Below, piece by piece: positions 1-12,663 of a stretch of DNA of 64,000 bases. This DNA is from Ramlibacter agri (GTDB lineage Bacteria; Pseudomonadota; Gammaproteobacteria; Burkholderiales; Burkholderiaceae_C). Below the pieces are notes generated by a model, which did no database searches, was not told where the DNA came from, and saw nothing but the letters and a program-made list of their open reading frames with translations. Where the stretch lies: the NCBI RefSeq assembly GCF_012927085.1, contig NZ_JABBFX010000001.1, positions 2,232,001 to 2,296,000 of the forward strand. Reading direction: 5' to 3'. A program made the translations under genes and the position numbers. The number at the start of each line of letters is the position of its first letter. Position 1 is the first letter of the stretch.

Positions 1-3000
1 AGCTACAGCCTGCAGGTGGGCGCGAGCGGCGCGATCGCCTTCCAGCCGGTGAGCTTCGACCCTGGTACGGGCACGATGAGCGGGGCGACGGGTTCGTACT
101 TCATCGACCTCACGCCGGGCCGCGTGGACCTCACGGTCACGCCGCGCGCGCTGACGGCGAACGTGCTCAACCCGTCGTACGTCTATGGTTCGCCCACGGC
201 CGCGGCCACGCTCAGCGGCATCGCCAACAACGATGCCCTTTCGCTCAACGCGTCGTTGAACGGCAGCGCCGTCACGCTGGCGGGCGCCGCCGGCAGCTAC
301 GCCTTCGCGAACAACCTGCGCGTGGGCGTGCACGGCTACACGCTCCTGGGCCTCTCGGGCGCCGCAAGCTCCAACTACACGCTGGACCTGTCCGGCGTGC
401 CCAGCGGCGTCGTCAGCATTTCGCCCAAGCCGATCACCTACGCGGGCTCGAGCACCAGCCAGGCCTACGGCAGCGACGTGCTTCCTTCGCCCGAGCTTGT
501 GGGCGTGCTGCCCGGCGACGACGTCGGCGCCGGCACGCAGGCCATCACCGTCGTCAGCAGCGGCACTGCGGGCGGCAGCGGCACGCGGCCGGTGGGCGCC
601 TACCAGGTCGGCCTGGCTTCGCTGGGCGGCGCCGACAGCGGCAACTACGTCCTGGACACGGCAGGCAACGTGCCGATGCAGGTGTCCATCACGCCGAAGA
701 CGCTGTCGTGGCAAGTGGCGGGACCGATTGCCAGCACCTACGGCACGGCGGCCACCGGCATGGCGGCGACGCTGGGCGGCGTGGTCGACGGCGACGTGAT
801 CGCGCCCGTGTTCTTCGCCAGCGGCAACGCCATTGGCGCGCGGCTGGCGGCGGGCAGCTACCAACTGACCGTGGGCGGGCTGGACGGCACCGGCGCAGGC
901 AACTACCAGCTGGCCGGCAGCGGCCAGGCGTCCAGCCTGTTCGTCGCGCGCAAGCCCCTCACCTACGGCGGCGCGGACGTCACCCAGGTCTATGGCCAGG
1001 TCGACGCCGCCGGCGTGGAGCTGCAGGGCGTGGAAAGCGGTGACCGCGTGACGGCGGTGTCGGGCATGGCGTCCAGCAGCGTGTACGCGGGGCAGGGCGA
1101 GAGCAGCGCGCTGGCGCTCGGCGACTACTACACCTACGCAGCCTCGCTCACCGGCGCGGAAGCGGGCAACTACACCATCGCGGCGAGCGGCAACAGCTTG
1201 CGCCGGACCACCGTCACGGCGAAGACGCTGAACTTCCAGCTGGCGGGCGGGTCCGCCAACACGACTTACGGGACGGCGGCGACGCTGCCCTCCGTGTCGC
1301 TGGTCGGTGTCGTGAGCGGCGACCTCATCGGCGGCACGCTGGCGCTGTACCGCGGCGCCATCGCCAGCGCGGTGGCGGCCAACACGCCGGCGGGCAGCTA
1401 CACCTGGGGCCTCGAAGCCTTGACCGGCGCGGGCGCGGGCAACTACACGCTGGCCACCTCGGGCAACACGCTGGCTTCGCTGGTGATCGCGCCCAAGCCC
1501 ATCACGTGGCTGGTCGCCGCGGGCTCGGCCACCTATGGCGATGCGCTGTCCAACACGACGCTGTTCGACGGCGTGCTCGCCGGCGATTCCGTGCTGCCGG
1601 TGCTCTCGGCCCGCGGCGGCGACGGCAACGTGGTCGCGCGGCCGGTGGTCGGCACCAGCTACCTGGCTGGCGTGACCAGCCTGGACGGCGCCGCCGCCGG
1701 CAACTACGTCCTGCAAGGCGCGGGCAACACGGAGGGCGCGCTCACGATCACGCCCCGGACGGTGGGCTACAGCATCGCCGCCGCCAACGCCACCTACGGC
1801 ACGCTGGCCACGCCCGGCGCCGTGACCTGGAGCAACCTGGTGGCCGGCGACAGCCTCGCGCCGACCATCGCGTTCTCCTCGGGCGGCGTCGACCTGGTGC
1901 TCGATGCGCGCACCCACACGGGCTCGTACCTGCAGCGCGTGACGGGCATCCACGACGCCAACTACGTCCTCGCTTCCAGCGGCAACGTCGACAGCCTGCT
2001 GACGATCGCGCCCAAGCCGCTCAGCTTCTCCACGCCGGATGTGCAGTCGGTCTACGGCACCTCCGCGGTGCTGGGCGCCAGCACGCTGTCCGGCGTGCTG
2101 GCGGGGGACGACGTCACCGCCGGTCCGACGCTTTTCAACGGCATCGCCGTGCCGTACGCGCGCCTCGACGCCGGCACCTACGCCAACACGCTGGAGGTGC
2201 GCACCTTGGGCGGCGCGGACGCGTCCAACTACGTGATCACCGGCGCCGGCTCGACCTGGGGCACGCTGAGCGTGGCCCCCAAGGCGCTGAACTACTCGCT
2301 GGCCCTCTACTACAACAGCCTGCTCCTCGGCGGAACCACGACCTACGGCAACCTGTCGCGCAACGTGCTGTTCGAGTCCAGCCTCGCGGGGCAGGGCGCC
2401 GTCGCCACACTGGGCGGCGTGCTGCCCGAAGACCTCGGCCAGGTGGCGATGAACAGCAGCACGCTGGGCCTGCCTTCGCTGGCGACGTCGAGCTCGGGCA
2501 ACTACAGCGTGGGCACGTACACGTGGACCGGCGGCACGCTGTCCGGCGCGAAGTCGGGCAACTACACGGTGGCGGCAACGGGCAACAGCGACTTCACGCT
2601 GCAGATCGCCCCGCGCCCGCTGTCCGTGGTGATGGACATGCGCAACGGCGGCGGCGTCGTGCGTGCTGCCACCTACGGCACGACGGCGGGCTACGCGCCT
2701 TCCGTGACGCTGCCCGGCCTGATGTCCGGCGACAACGTGAGTACCGGCGCGGTGCTGGTCACGGCAGGCGGCAACCTCACGCTGTTGCCGGAGCGGCTGG
2801 CCGCGGGCAGCTACGCGATGGCGATGGCCGGGCCGCTGACGGGTGCGGATACCGCCAACTACACCGCCGTCCCCATCGACAACGGCTTCACGGTGCAGCC
2901 GCGCCAGCTCACCTACAACATCGCGAACAGCAGTTCCACCTACGGCCAGCTCGGTACGCCTGGCGGCATGACGCTCTCCGGCGTGCTGACGGGCGACGAC

Positions 3001-5919
3001 GTGAGCGGCAACGTGAACGTGACGCGCGGCAGCGCCAATGTCGTCCTGGCTGCGAATTCGGCGGCCGGCACCTACCTGCTGCAGTCCGCGGGCCTGGCCG
3101 GCGCCCAGGCCGGCAACTACACGCTGGCTTTCGGCAACGACGGCACGCACACCATCAACACCGCGCCGCTGACCCTGGTCTACGACCCGGCGACACTGAG
3201 CTTCACCTACGGCAGCACCTGGGCGCTGCCTTCGCTGGCCGGCGCGCTGTTCGGCGACGACGTGAGCTACAGCGCCACGGCGACGCCCACGCCGGTGACG
3301 GCCTACTCCTGGCTGCCGACGGCCGTGCGCGACCTGATGGCCCTGCCGCTGCTCGACGCGCAGCGTTACCGCATGGACGCGACGCTCGCCGGCGCCGGCA
3401 GCAGCAACTACCACATCACCAATCCGACGGCGACGATCAACGTCGCGCCCAAGCCGCTCACCAGCAACGTGCAGGACCGCACGACGGTCTATGGCGACTA
3501 CCTCGGCGTGCTGGCGCCGGAGCTGTCCGGCGTGCTGCCTGGCGACGACGTGCAGACGCGCTGGGAAGGCTTCACCGCCTACACGCCGCAGACCGCGGCC
3601 GGCGTCTACAGCCAGACGCTGCTGCTCGCCAGCACCGGCAAGTTCTACAACTACGTGCTGCCGCCCACCACCGCGCTCCTCACGATCAACAAGCGGCCGC
3701 TGGCCTATACGCCCAACGCATCGGCCAGCATCACCTACGGCGACAACTTCAGCGTGGGCTCCCTGGACGGCGTGCTGTTCGGCGACGACGTGACGGCCAA
3801 CGTGGGCTTCTCCAGCGCCACGCTGCCCGACATGCAGGTCTACCTGGGCAACATGACCTACGGCCCGCGCGCCAATGCCGGCACGCACGCCTACACCTTG
3901 CAGGTGGCCGGCCTGGCGGGCGCGGCCAGCGGCAACTACGTCATGGCGCCGATGACGTACAACGGCAGCGTGGTGGTGGCGCCGCGCGTGCTCACGTGGT
4001 CGGTGGCGGACACCTCGTTCACCTACGGCGGGCTGCGCAACTGCGACCCCGGCCAGGGCTGCAATGCCTGGGAGGCCATCACGCCGGCCTACGGCAACGT
4101 CACCTTGCAGGGCAAGCTCGACCTGGACGACGTCTGGGCGAGCCTGCTGCTGATCGACCAGGTCGGCCGCACCGGCACGATTTCGGCGGCGCTGCCGGCG
4201 GGCCCCTATTACCAGGTGGTGTCGGGGCTGACGGGCAGCAAGGCGGCCAACTACGTGGTCGCCGCGACCGGCAACACGCCCGGCGTGCTGACCGTGAAGC
4301 CGCAGTGGATCTGGTACGACGTGACCAGCGGCTCCTTCATGCCCGGCATCGGCATGATCGGCGACCCGGGGCGCGTCACCGGCCTGTACGGCCGCAACCC
4401 CGGCGACAGCGCCAACGGCATGATCCGCGCCGACATCACGCCCTTCGTGGTGGCGCGCGACGCCAACGGCAAGGCGCTGGAGGACCTGAGCAACCTCAGC
4501 GTCGGGCGCTACACGCTGCGCGTGGAAGGCATCACCGGCGCCGACGCCGGCAACTACCGCATCGCCCAGCCCGAATACGGCTTCCGCGACGGCGGCAGCA
4601 TGCCCGGCGTGTTCGACGTGTTCCCGGACGCCACGCTAGGCCTGGGCCTGACTTCGCTGGCGGCACCGCCGGCGCCGGCGCCGCTGGCGCCCGTCGTCGA
4701 AGCACCGGGCCAATACACCTATTTCAGGCCAAGCACCGGCCTGGGCACCGAGTTCGGCCGCTACGACAACGTGTCGGGCACCGATACCGACGTGACCATC
4801 GGCGACCGCGGCGGCTCCGTCTCGGGCCGCGCGCAGGGCGTAGTCGAAGGTTCGGTGTCGCTCGGCGATGCGGACCTGTCCGCGCAGGCGGGTTCGGCGG
4901 CCGAGGCCTTGCTGAAGTTCGGCGTCACCGGCATCAGTGCCAGCGCTTCGGCCGGCGTGCATGCCGACGTGCGCGTGGACCAGGGCCCCGGCTACGTGAT
5001 GGTGGGCGTGCAGGCCGATGCCGAGGCCGAGTTGTCCGCCAACCGGACCGGCGTCACCGTGGCGGGGCAGGCCCGCGCCGGCGCGACGGCCGAAGGCGGC
5101 GCCGACGGCGACATCGGCATCGGCGACGGCTCCGTCTCGGCCAACACCAGCGTGTTCGCCTATGCGCGCACCGACAACGAGTGGACGTTCAAGGACGGCA
5201 AGCTGGTGAGCAAGTTCGACGAAGCCGTGGGCGTGGGCGCCTCCGCCGGCACGAACCTCGGCCTGGCAAGCAGCGCGGGCAGCGTCGACGCCGGCATCAT
5301 CGTCTACAGCCCCGGCTCGCTGGGCGGCAAGCTGGATTTCAGCGGCGGCTACTCCGGCGGCACGCTGTCGCTGGGCCTGGACATCGGCGCGCAGATCGGC
5401 CTGTTCGGGGCCGGGGTCAGCCTGAACATCGACATCGATTTCGACAGCATCACCCAGGCCATGGGCGACAACAGCACCGTGTCGGCCATCACCAACTTCT
5501 TCGGCTTCAGCATCGCGGGCCGCTCGCAGCCGGACGACATGATGACCGCCGTCTTCCGTGGCGCCAGCCAGGGCACGCCCGAAGACCGCATCCGCTACCT
5601 GCGCCAGAACCCGTCCTGGGAGAACTACACCGGCACCTACGGCACCGACGCCTACGCCGCCAACGACTCCAACCGCCGCTTCATCGGCATGGTGGACTTG
5701 CTGGAGTCGCAGGCGAAGGACCTGCTGCAGCGCGAACTGAATTACCAGAAGACCTTCCTGGACCTGATGAAGACCGACCAGCGCGCGGCCGCCGAATACC
5801 TGCGCAGCGACAGCGTCGCGGCGATGAAGACCGAGGAACAGCGGCTGCAGGCCGCGTTCGCGAACATGGGCCTGCAGATGGCGATGCAGGACGGGAAGAT
5901 CGTGGCGGTGAACCTGTGA
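1..5919 (+). CDS. MBG/YDG-repeat exported protein, 5' end outside window
   Basis: The reading frame is open from the first base, so the N terminus lies outside the window; 1972 residues are visible. About 15 imperfect repeats of roughly 90-110 residues fill the first 1550 residues. Each has a [TV]YG motif, then about 15 residues on a GD[DS]V-like motif, then GA..GNY and a closing beta-strand such as 'ITPK' or 'IAPK'. This is the pattern of MBG/YDG domains in large bacterial surface and two-partner-secreted proteins. A Pro/Ala-rich linker (about 1555-1575) leads to a Gly/Ala-rich, low-complexity domain and then a helical, charged C-terminal tail with no obvious sorting signal. Two small exported proteins follow with overlapping codons. 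A TPS-type haemagglutinin N terminus would be expected upstream but cannot be seen. The family assignment is good; the role (adhesin or surface structure) is inferred. Confidence 0.85.
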   Translation, partial: SYSLQVGASGAIAFQPVSFDPGTGTMSGATGSYFIDLTPGRVDLTVTPRALTANVLNPSYVYGSPTAAATLSGIANNDALSLNASLNGSAVTLAGAAGSYAFANNLRVGVHGYTLLGLSGAASSNYTLDLSGVPSGVVSISPKPITYAGSSTSQAYGSDVLPSPELVGVLPGDDVGAGTQAITVVSSGTAGGSGTRPVGAYQVGLASLGGADSGNYVLDTAGNVPMQVSITPKTLSWQVAGPIASTYGTAATGMAATLGGVVDGDVIAPVFFASGNAIGARLAAGSYQLTVGGLDGTGAGNYQLAGSGQASSLFVARKPLTYGGADVTQVYGQVDAAGVELQGVESGDRVTAVSGMASSSVYAGQGESSALALGDYYTYAASLTGAEAGNYTIAASGNSLRRTTVTAKTLNFQLAGGSANTTYGTAATLPSVSLVGVVSGDLIGGTLALYRGAIASAVAANTPAGSYTWGLEALTGAGAGNYTLATSGNTLASLVIAPKPITWLVAAGSATYGDALSNTTLFDGVLAGDSVLPVLSARGGDGNVVARPVVGTSYLAGVTSLDGAAAGNYVLQGAGNTEGALTITPRTVGYSIAAANATYGTLATPGAVTWSNLVAGDSLAPTIAFSSGGVDLVLDARTHTGSYLQRVTGIHDANYVLASSGNVDSLLTIAPKPLSFSTPDVQSVYGTSAVLGASTLSGVLAGDDVTAGPTLFNGIAVPYARLDAGTYANTLEVRTLGGADASNYVITGAGSTWGTLSVAPKALNYSLALYYNSLLLGGTTTYGNLSRNVLFESSLAGQGAVATLGGVLPEDLGQVAMNSSTLGLPSLATSSSGNYSVGTYTWTGGTLSGAKSGNYTVAATGNSDFTLQIAPRPLSVVMDMRNGGGVVRAATYGTTAGYAPSVTLPGLMSGDNVSTGAVLVTAGGNLTLLPERLAAGSYAMAMAGPLTGADTANYTAVPIDNGFTVQPRQLTYNIANSSSTYGQLGTPGGMTLSGVLTGDDVSGNVNVTRGSANVVLAANSAAGTYLLQSAGLAGAQAGNYTLAFGNDGTHTINTAPLTLVYDPATLSFTYGSTWALPSLAGALFGDDVSYSATATPTPVTAYSWLPTAVRDLMALPLLDAQRYRMDATLAGAGSSNYHITNPTATINVAPKPLTSNVQDRTTVYGDYLGVLAPELSGVLPGDDVQTRWEGFTAYTPQTAAGVYSQTLLLASTGKFYNYVLPPTTALLTINKRPLAYTPNASASITYGDNFSVGSLDGVLFGDDVTANVGFSSATLPDMQVYLGNMTYGPRANAGTHAYTLQVAGLAGAASGNYVMAPMTYNGSVVVAPRVLTWSVADTSFTYGGLRNCDPGQGCNAWEAITPAYGNVTLQGKLDLDDVWASLLLIDQVGRTGTISAALPAGPYYQVVSGLTGSKAANYVVAATGNTPGVLTVKPQWIWYDVTSGSFMPGIGMIGDPGRVTGLYGRNPGDSANGMIRADITPFVVARDANGKALEDLSNLSVGRYTLRVEGITGADAGNYRIAQPEYGFRDGGSMPGVFDVFPDATLGLGLTSLAAPPAPAPLAPVVEAPGQYTYFRPSTGLGTEFGRYDNVSGTDTDVTIGDRGGSVSGRAQGVVEGSVSLGDADLSAQAGSAAEALLKFGVTGISASASAGVHADVRVDQGPGYVMVGVQADAEAELSANRTGVTVAGQARAGATAEGGADGDIGIGDGSVSANTSVFAYARTDNEWTFKDGKLVSKFDEAVGVGASAGTNLGLASSAGSVDAGIIVYSPGSLGGKLDFSGGYSGGTLSLGLDIGAQIGLFGAGVSLNIDIDFDSITQAMGDNSTVSAITNFFGFSIAGRSQPDDMMTAVFRGASQGTPEDRIRYLRQNPSWENYTGTYGTDAYAANDSNRRFIGMVDLLESQAKDLLQRELNYQKTFLDLMKTDQRAAAEYLRSDSVAAMKTEEQRLQAAFANMGLQMAMQDGKIVAVNL

Positions 5920-6647
5920 TGAAGATGAAAGCCCTGCATGCACTCCTCCTCGCCGTGGCCGGCCTCGTGACGGCCGTGCCCGCTGCCGCGCAAGCGCCCG
6001 CCGGGCCCATCGGCATCTCGCCCACGGGCCAGCCGCGCAGCTATGCGATGCGCTTCCAGCCCTACCAGCTGCAAGGCTACGGCCGCGCGCGCTTCGGCAT
6101 GACGCTGGACGAAGTGAAGGCCGCCATTGCGGCGGACTACCCTGGCGCTTCGGCGCCCAAGGAGGACGCCGACCTCGTCACCCGCACGCGGACCCTGATG
6201 GTGGTGGCGCCCACGCTGGCGCCTGGCCCCGGCCCCGCCACGCTGTCCTTCGTGTTCGGCGCGCAGAGCCATCGGCTGGCCGCCATCAACGTCTACTGGA
6301 TCGCGCCCGGCGAAGCCACCGCGCAGCAGCGCGAGGCGATCATCGCCGCGGGCTCGCAGCTGCTGGCGGGCCTGGTGGGCAGCTACTGGGCGCCGCTTTC
6401 CACGGCGCGCGGCCACGTGCTGGCGCCCGGCGTCGTCATCCTGTTCGCGAGCCGCGACGCGGCGGGCCATGGCATCGAGGTGCGCCTGGACGGCGTGCCG
6501 CTGGCCGTGCAACGCCCCGCGCGCGACGGCAAGCCGCGCCCGCTGGAACGCATGCCGGCGCCGCCCGGCCCGGCGCGCCTGCGCCTGGCCATCTCGGCGG
6601 ACCCGGAACACCCGGACGTGTTTCGCCTGCCGGCGGGGAGCTTCTGA
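5919..6647 (+). CDS. Exported protein of unknown function, paralogue of next gene
   Basis: This 242-residue protein begins at an ATG that shares its A with the stop of the MBG protein (TGATG), so translation is probably coupled. The N terminus (MKMKALHALLLAVAGLVTAV...AAAQA) is a clear Sec signal peptide. The mature part contains 'RFGMTLDEVKAAIAADYP' and 'LAPGPGPATLSFVFG', both matched by 'SFGLREAEVRAALARDFP' and 'LEPGPGPARVSYVFG' in the next gene. The two are therefore tandem paralogues. I do not recognise a named family. The position directly behind a giant repeat protein suggests a periplasmic accessory role, which is inference only. Confidence 0.75.
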   Translation: MKMKALHALLLAVAGLVTAVPAAAQAPAGPIGISPTGQPRSYAMRFQPYQLQGYGRARFGMTLDEVKAAIAADYPGASAPKEDADLVTRTRTLMVVAPTLAPGPGPATLSFVFGAQSHRLAAINVYWIAPGEATAQQREAIIAAGSQLLAGLVGSYWAPLSTARGHVLAPGVVILFASRDAAGHGIEVRLDGVPLAVQRPARDGKPRPLERMPAPPGPARLRLAISADPEHPDVFRLPAGSF

Positions 6648-7282
6648 TGCAGCGGCGATCCTTGCTGCTGGGGGCAGCCCTCGTTGGCGCGGTGCGCCTG
6701 GATGCACTGGCGCAGCCGGCGCCGGCCTACCGCGTGCGAGGCTTCCGCAGTGCCAGCTTCGGCCTGCGCGAAGCCGAGGTGCGTGCGGCGCTCGCGCGCG
6801 ACTTCCCCGCGGCCGCCGCAGGCGTGCGGCACGTGGAGAACCCCGCGGAGGGAACGACGGCGCTGGTCCTGCCCTTGCCGGCTCTGGAGCCCGGCCCCGG
6901 GCCTGCGCGCGTGAGCTACGTCTTCGGCGCCAGTTCGCAAAGGCTGATCCACGTGAGCGTGGTCTGGCAATCGGACGGCGCCATCGACGCCGCCGGTCGC
7001 GCGCGCTATGCCGCCGCCGGCAGCCAGCTCGCCGCCTATTTCCGCGCGCTGCCCTGGGGGCCCAAGGCGAGCGCCGTGCCTTCGCCCGCGGGACCGAACG
7101 GCCTCACGCTCTTCGTCGGCATCGACGAAGCCGGCGCGGGCGTGGAAGTGCGCGTGCTGGGCGTGGGCACCGTGGACCCGCAGGGCCGCGCCGGCCCAGA
7201 GCCTACGGGCCCCGCGCAACTGCGCGTGGCGTACCACGCCAACGTGGGCGCGCCGGACGTGCGGGCCACGGCGCGCGCGTGA
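6647..7282 (+). CDS. Exported protein of unknown function, second paralogue
   Basis: This 211-residue protein starts in a TGATG overlap with the preceding gene. The N terminus MQRRSLLLGAALVGAVRLDALAQ is a short signal peptide with an RR pair that could suit Tat or Sec export. The internal blocks 'FGLREAEVRAAL', 'PGPGPARVSYVFG' and 'GSQLAAYF' align with the previous protein. No catalytic motif is visible. Three overlapping genes in a row (MBG protein and both paralogues) imply one polycistronic message. Convergent with the 2OG-oxygenase-like gene six bases downstream; no clear terminator is seen between them. Confidence 0.75.
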   Translation: MQRRSLLLGAALVGAVRLDALAQPAPAYRVRGFRSASFGLREAEVRAALARDFPAAAAGVRHVENPAEGTTALVLPLPALEPGPGPARVSYVFGASSQRLIHVSVVWQSDGAIDAAGRARYAAAGSQLAAYFRALPWGPKASAVPSPAGPNGLTLFVGIDEAGAGVEVRVLGVGTVDPQGRAGPEPTGPAQLRVAYHANVGAPDVRATARA

Positions 7283-7288
7283 GCGCGG

Positions 7289-8134
7289 TCAGTCCCCGGG
7301 TCGCACCGGGGTGCTGCCGTCGTCGACGTGGCAGGTGCTGCGCTTCATCGAGTCGCGCAGCTCCCGCGGGCGCTTGACGGCGCCGCTGCGCTCGTCGAAT
7401 TCCGCCACGGCGAGGTCGAGGGCGCCCCGGCGCTCATGCTCTTCGACGGGAAGCCACGGGGCGCCGAGCGCAGCCCACTGGGCGTCGGCCAGCGGCAGTT
7501 CGCCCGTCAGGAACAGCTGCCGGCCCTGCGCGCCGGCGAGGAAGGATGCCTCGACGGCCTGGCCGCCATCGCCCGGGCGGGCCAGGCCGTGCGCCATGGT
7601 CTGGTCGAAGACGAGCAGGTCGCCTGGCGCCAGGGGCAGCTGCACGCCCGCATGCGGCATCACGAACTCCACGTCCGGGACGTCGAGCGCAAGAAGCCAG
7701 AACAGGCAGCGCGACCAGCGGCCGCGGACGTCGTTGTGGAAGCCGGCCCCGCGCGACGCGAGGTAGTCGATCCGTTCGGCAACGCTGTCGCGGTACGCGG
7801 CGAGGCCGTCGCCCAGCACGCCGGTCAGCTGCAAGGCCGAGGCGATGGCTGCTACGAGGTCAGCCACCCCGGGTGCGGTTGCGGCCAGGTCCGCGGGCGA
7901 GGTGTTCGCGTAGTCGATGTCCGAGAACGCGTCGATCCGCGTTCGTGCATAGCCTTGCGCCGACAGGCGCGCGAGCGCATCGGAATCGAGGAAGCCGGTG
8001 CGAATGACGTGGACGCGGTCATAGGGCGCGCGGGCGTCGAAGGCATGGCAGGGCTCTTCGCTGCGCACCGCGAAGGCCTCGAAGGGGCGAGGCACGCGAT
8101 ACGCATTGGCGGCGACGATGCGATGGTTCGACAC
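7289..8134 (-). CDS. 2-oxoglutarate/Fe(II) oxygenase-like protein
   Basis: This 281-residue protein uses a GTG start. A candidate non-haem iron triad is visible: H133-N-D135 in 'GAGFHNDV' and H182 in 'FDQTMAHGLA', spaced as in the 2OG-Fe(II) dioxygenase fold. The preceding 'LPLAPGDLLVFD' is also typical of the strand before the distal histidine. The substrate is unknown. The gene lies 21 bp behind a conserved hypothetical gene on the same strand and is probably co-transcribed with it. The C-terminal 60 residues after the fold are charged and unassigned. The fold assignment rests on motif spacing only, so an Fe-independent or inactive member is possible. Confidence 0.65.
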   Translation of the reverse strand: MSNHRIVAANAYRVPRPFEAFAVRSEEPCHAFDARAPYDRVHVIRTGFLDSDALARLSAQGYARTRIDAFSDIDYANTSPADLAATAPGVADLVAAIASALQLTGVLGDGLAAYRDSVAERIDYLASRGAGFHNDVRGRWSRCLFWLLALDVPDVEFVMPHAGVQLPLAPGDLLVFDQTMAHGLARPGDGGQAVEASFLAGAQGRQLFLTGELPLADAQWAALGAPWLPVEEHERRGALDLAVAEFDERSGAVKRPRELRDSMKRSTCHVDDGSTPVRPGD

Positions 8135-8155
8135 GGGTGGCGCGCCCCTGGGGGT

Positions 8156-8650
8156 TCACCGCACCGCTTGCGCGCTGAAGCCGGCCTCGGCCCAGGCCTC
8201 CGCGCTGGCGCGCGTGAGCCGGAAGCCGGGCGAGACGCGCGCTTCACCCAGCACTTCGTCCGACGCGTCCGTGGCGCGCAGCACGGCCGACGGGTTTTCC
8301 TCGTCCGGCTCGATGTCCAGCGTGACGCTCACGCGGCCGGCGTGGCAGGAAATGTCGATCTGCTTATGCAGCGCCGCATGCAACTGCTGCTCGTGCCGGC
8401 GCACGAATTCGGCGGCGGTCTTCACCAGCGTGTTGAAGGCGGAGGTGTCCAGGGGCTTGGGGTTCTTCTTGTCGCGGCCCATGGTCCAGGGGCCGACCAG
8501 CGCCGGCTCGACCTGGCCGTCGGGGGTCATGGCGACGGCCCAGCCGTCGTCGTCCTCGTTCTTGATGACGCGGGCCGTCCAGCCGTTGTCGCGCCAGAAG
8601 CCTGCTTCGTGAATCACCTGTTGTTCGGTGCCGTGGTCGGATTCGTCCAT
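8156..8650 (-). CDS. Conserved hypothetical protein, 164 residues
   Basis: The protein is small and acidic, beginning MDESDHGTEQQ, with no signal peptide and no membrane segment. The first half has alternating aromatic and charged strands ('GFWRDNGWTARVIKNEDDDGWAVAM') and the second half is helical then strand-rich. I do not recognise a named domain. The ATG is 72 bp from the divergent helicase start, so the two genes probably share a regulatory region. Downstream on the same strand is the 2OG-oxygenase-like gene. Confidence 0.6.
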   Translation of the reverse strand: MDESDHGTEQQVIHEAGFWRDNGWTARVIKNEDDDGWAVAMTPDGQVEPALVGPWTMGRDKKNPKPLDTSAFNTLVKTAAEFVRRHEQQLHAALHKQIDISCHAGRVSVTLDIEPDEENPSAVLRATDASDEVLGEARVSPGFRLTRASAEAWAEAGFSAQAVR

Positions 8651-8722
8651 CCCCGTGATTGTCGCCCGTGGCCAGGCCTTGCAATCGGGCCCCCCGGCCC
8701 CCATCTCGGCAAGTTCTGCAAA

Positions 8723-11854
<3,132 letters not shown>

Positions 11855-11929
11855 GCAGCGACGCCCGCTGCAGTGCACGACCCGCCGTGGTGGCCTATGC
11901 TTTCACCTTCGAATGAACAGGACCTCGCC

Positions 11930-12658
11930 ATGAACGCCAGCGCTTCGAATCCACCTCGCCGCCGCGGCGTCCTCCAGCTGCTGGCCGGCGGCTCGCTCGT
12001 TCTCGGCGGCGGGCTGCTGTGGCAGGACCCGGCGCGCTCGGCGGAGGCAGCCGCGCGCATCCCGCCGCCGGCGCAGGACCTGCCGCCTGCCGGCGGGCTG
12101 CAAAAGGCCGTCTTCGCGGGCGGCTGCTTCTGGGGCGTGCAGGGCGTCTACCAGCACGTGAAGGGCGTGCGCAACGCGCTCTCGGGCTACGCCGGCGGCA
12201 CGGCGCCGACCGCCGCCTACGAGCTGGTGAGCCGGGGCAACACCGGGCATGCGGAGTCGGTCGAGGTCACCTACGACCCTGCGCAGGTGAGCTACGGCAC
12301 GCTGCTGCAGATCTTCTTCGCCGTCGCGCACGATCCCACGCAGCTGAACCGGCAAGGCCCGGACGTGGGCACGCAATACCGATCCGCGATCTTCCCTGCC
12401 AGCCCGGCGCAGCGCGCGGTGGCGCAGGCCTATATCGCGCAGCTCGATGCAGCCCACGTCTACGGCAAGCCCATCGTGACGCGGCTGGAAGACAGCCGCG
12501 GCTTCTTCGCCGCGGAGGCCTACCACCAGGACTACCTGACGGAGAACCCGCAGCAGCCCTACATCGCGTACAACGACCTGCCGAAGATCGAGCACCTGAA
12601 GCAGCTGTTCCCGGAGCGCTACCAGGCCGACCCGGTGCTGGTGAAGCGGTCGAAGTAG
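11930..12658 (+). CDS. msrA: Peptide methionine-S-sulfoxide reductase, exported
   Basis: MsrA reduces the S-epimer of methionine sulfoxide in oxidised proteins. The catalytic motif GCFWG is at residues 65-69 (nucleophile C66), followed by the family blocks 'GYAGG', '[12 protein letters not shown]' and 'GTQYRSAIF'. The 242-residue protein has a leader with consecutive arginines ([15 protein letters not shown]) followed by a hydrophobic stretch, which indicates Tat export and a periplasmic rather than cytoplasmic enzyme. ATG 11930 was chosen over an upstream GTG-type extension because it places the twin-arginine leader at the N terminus. No msrB is adjacent. It ends five bases from the convergent aldehyde dehydrogenase stop. 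Confidence 0.9.
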   Translation: MNASASNPPRRRGVLQLLAGGSLVLGGGLLWQDPARSAEAAARIPPPAQDLPPAGGLQKAVFAGGCFWGVQGVYQHVKGVRNALSGYAGGTAPTAAYELVSRGNTGHAESVEVTYDPAQVSYGTLLQIFFAVAHDPTQLNRQGPDVGTQYRSAIFPASPAQRAVAQAYIAQLDAAHVYGKPIVTRLEDSRGFFAAEAYHQDYLTENPQQPYIAYNDLPKIEHLKQLFPERYQADPVLVKRSK

Positions 12659-12663
12659 CGCCG

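Noticed and set aside
400..4600. Regular repeats of about 300 bp in the first gene as a possible satellite or CRISPR-like array
   Set aside because: They are protein-level MBG/YDG repeats with divergent DNA sequence.
4636..5943. Long open frame on the minus strand inside the MBG gene
   Set aside because: High-GC codon bias opens the antisense frame; the translation is Ala/Arg/His/Val-rich with no domain, while the plus frame shows clear MBG repeats.
7328..8722. In-frame upstream extension of the helicase gene
   Set aside because: It lies opposite two minus-strand genes and reads as low-complexity antisense; the protein-like sequence starts near 8723-8765.
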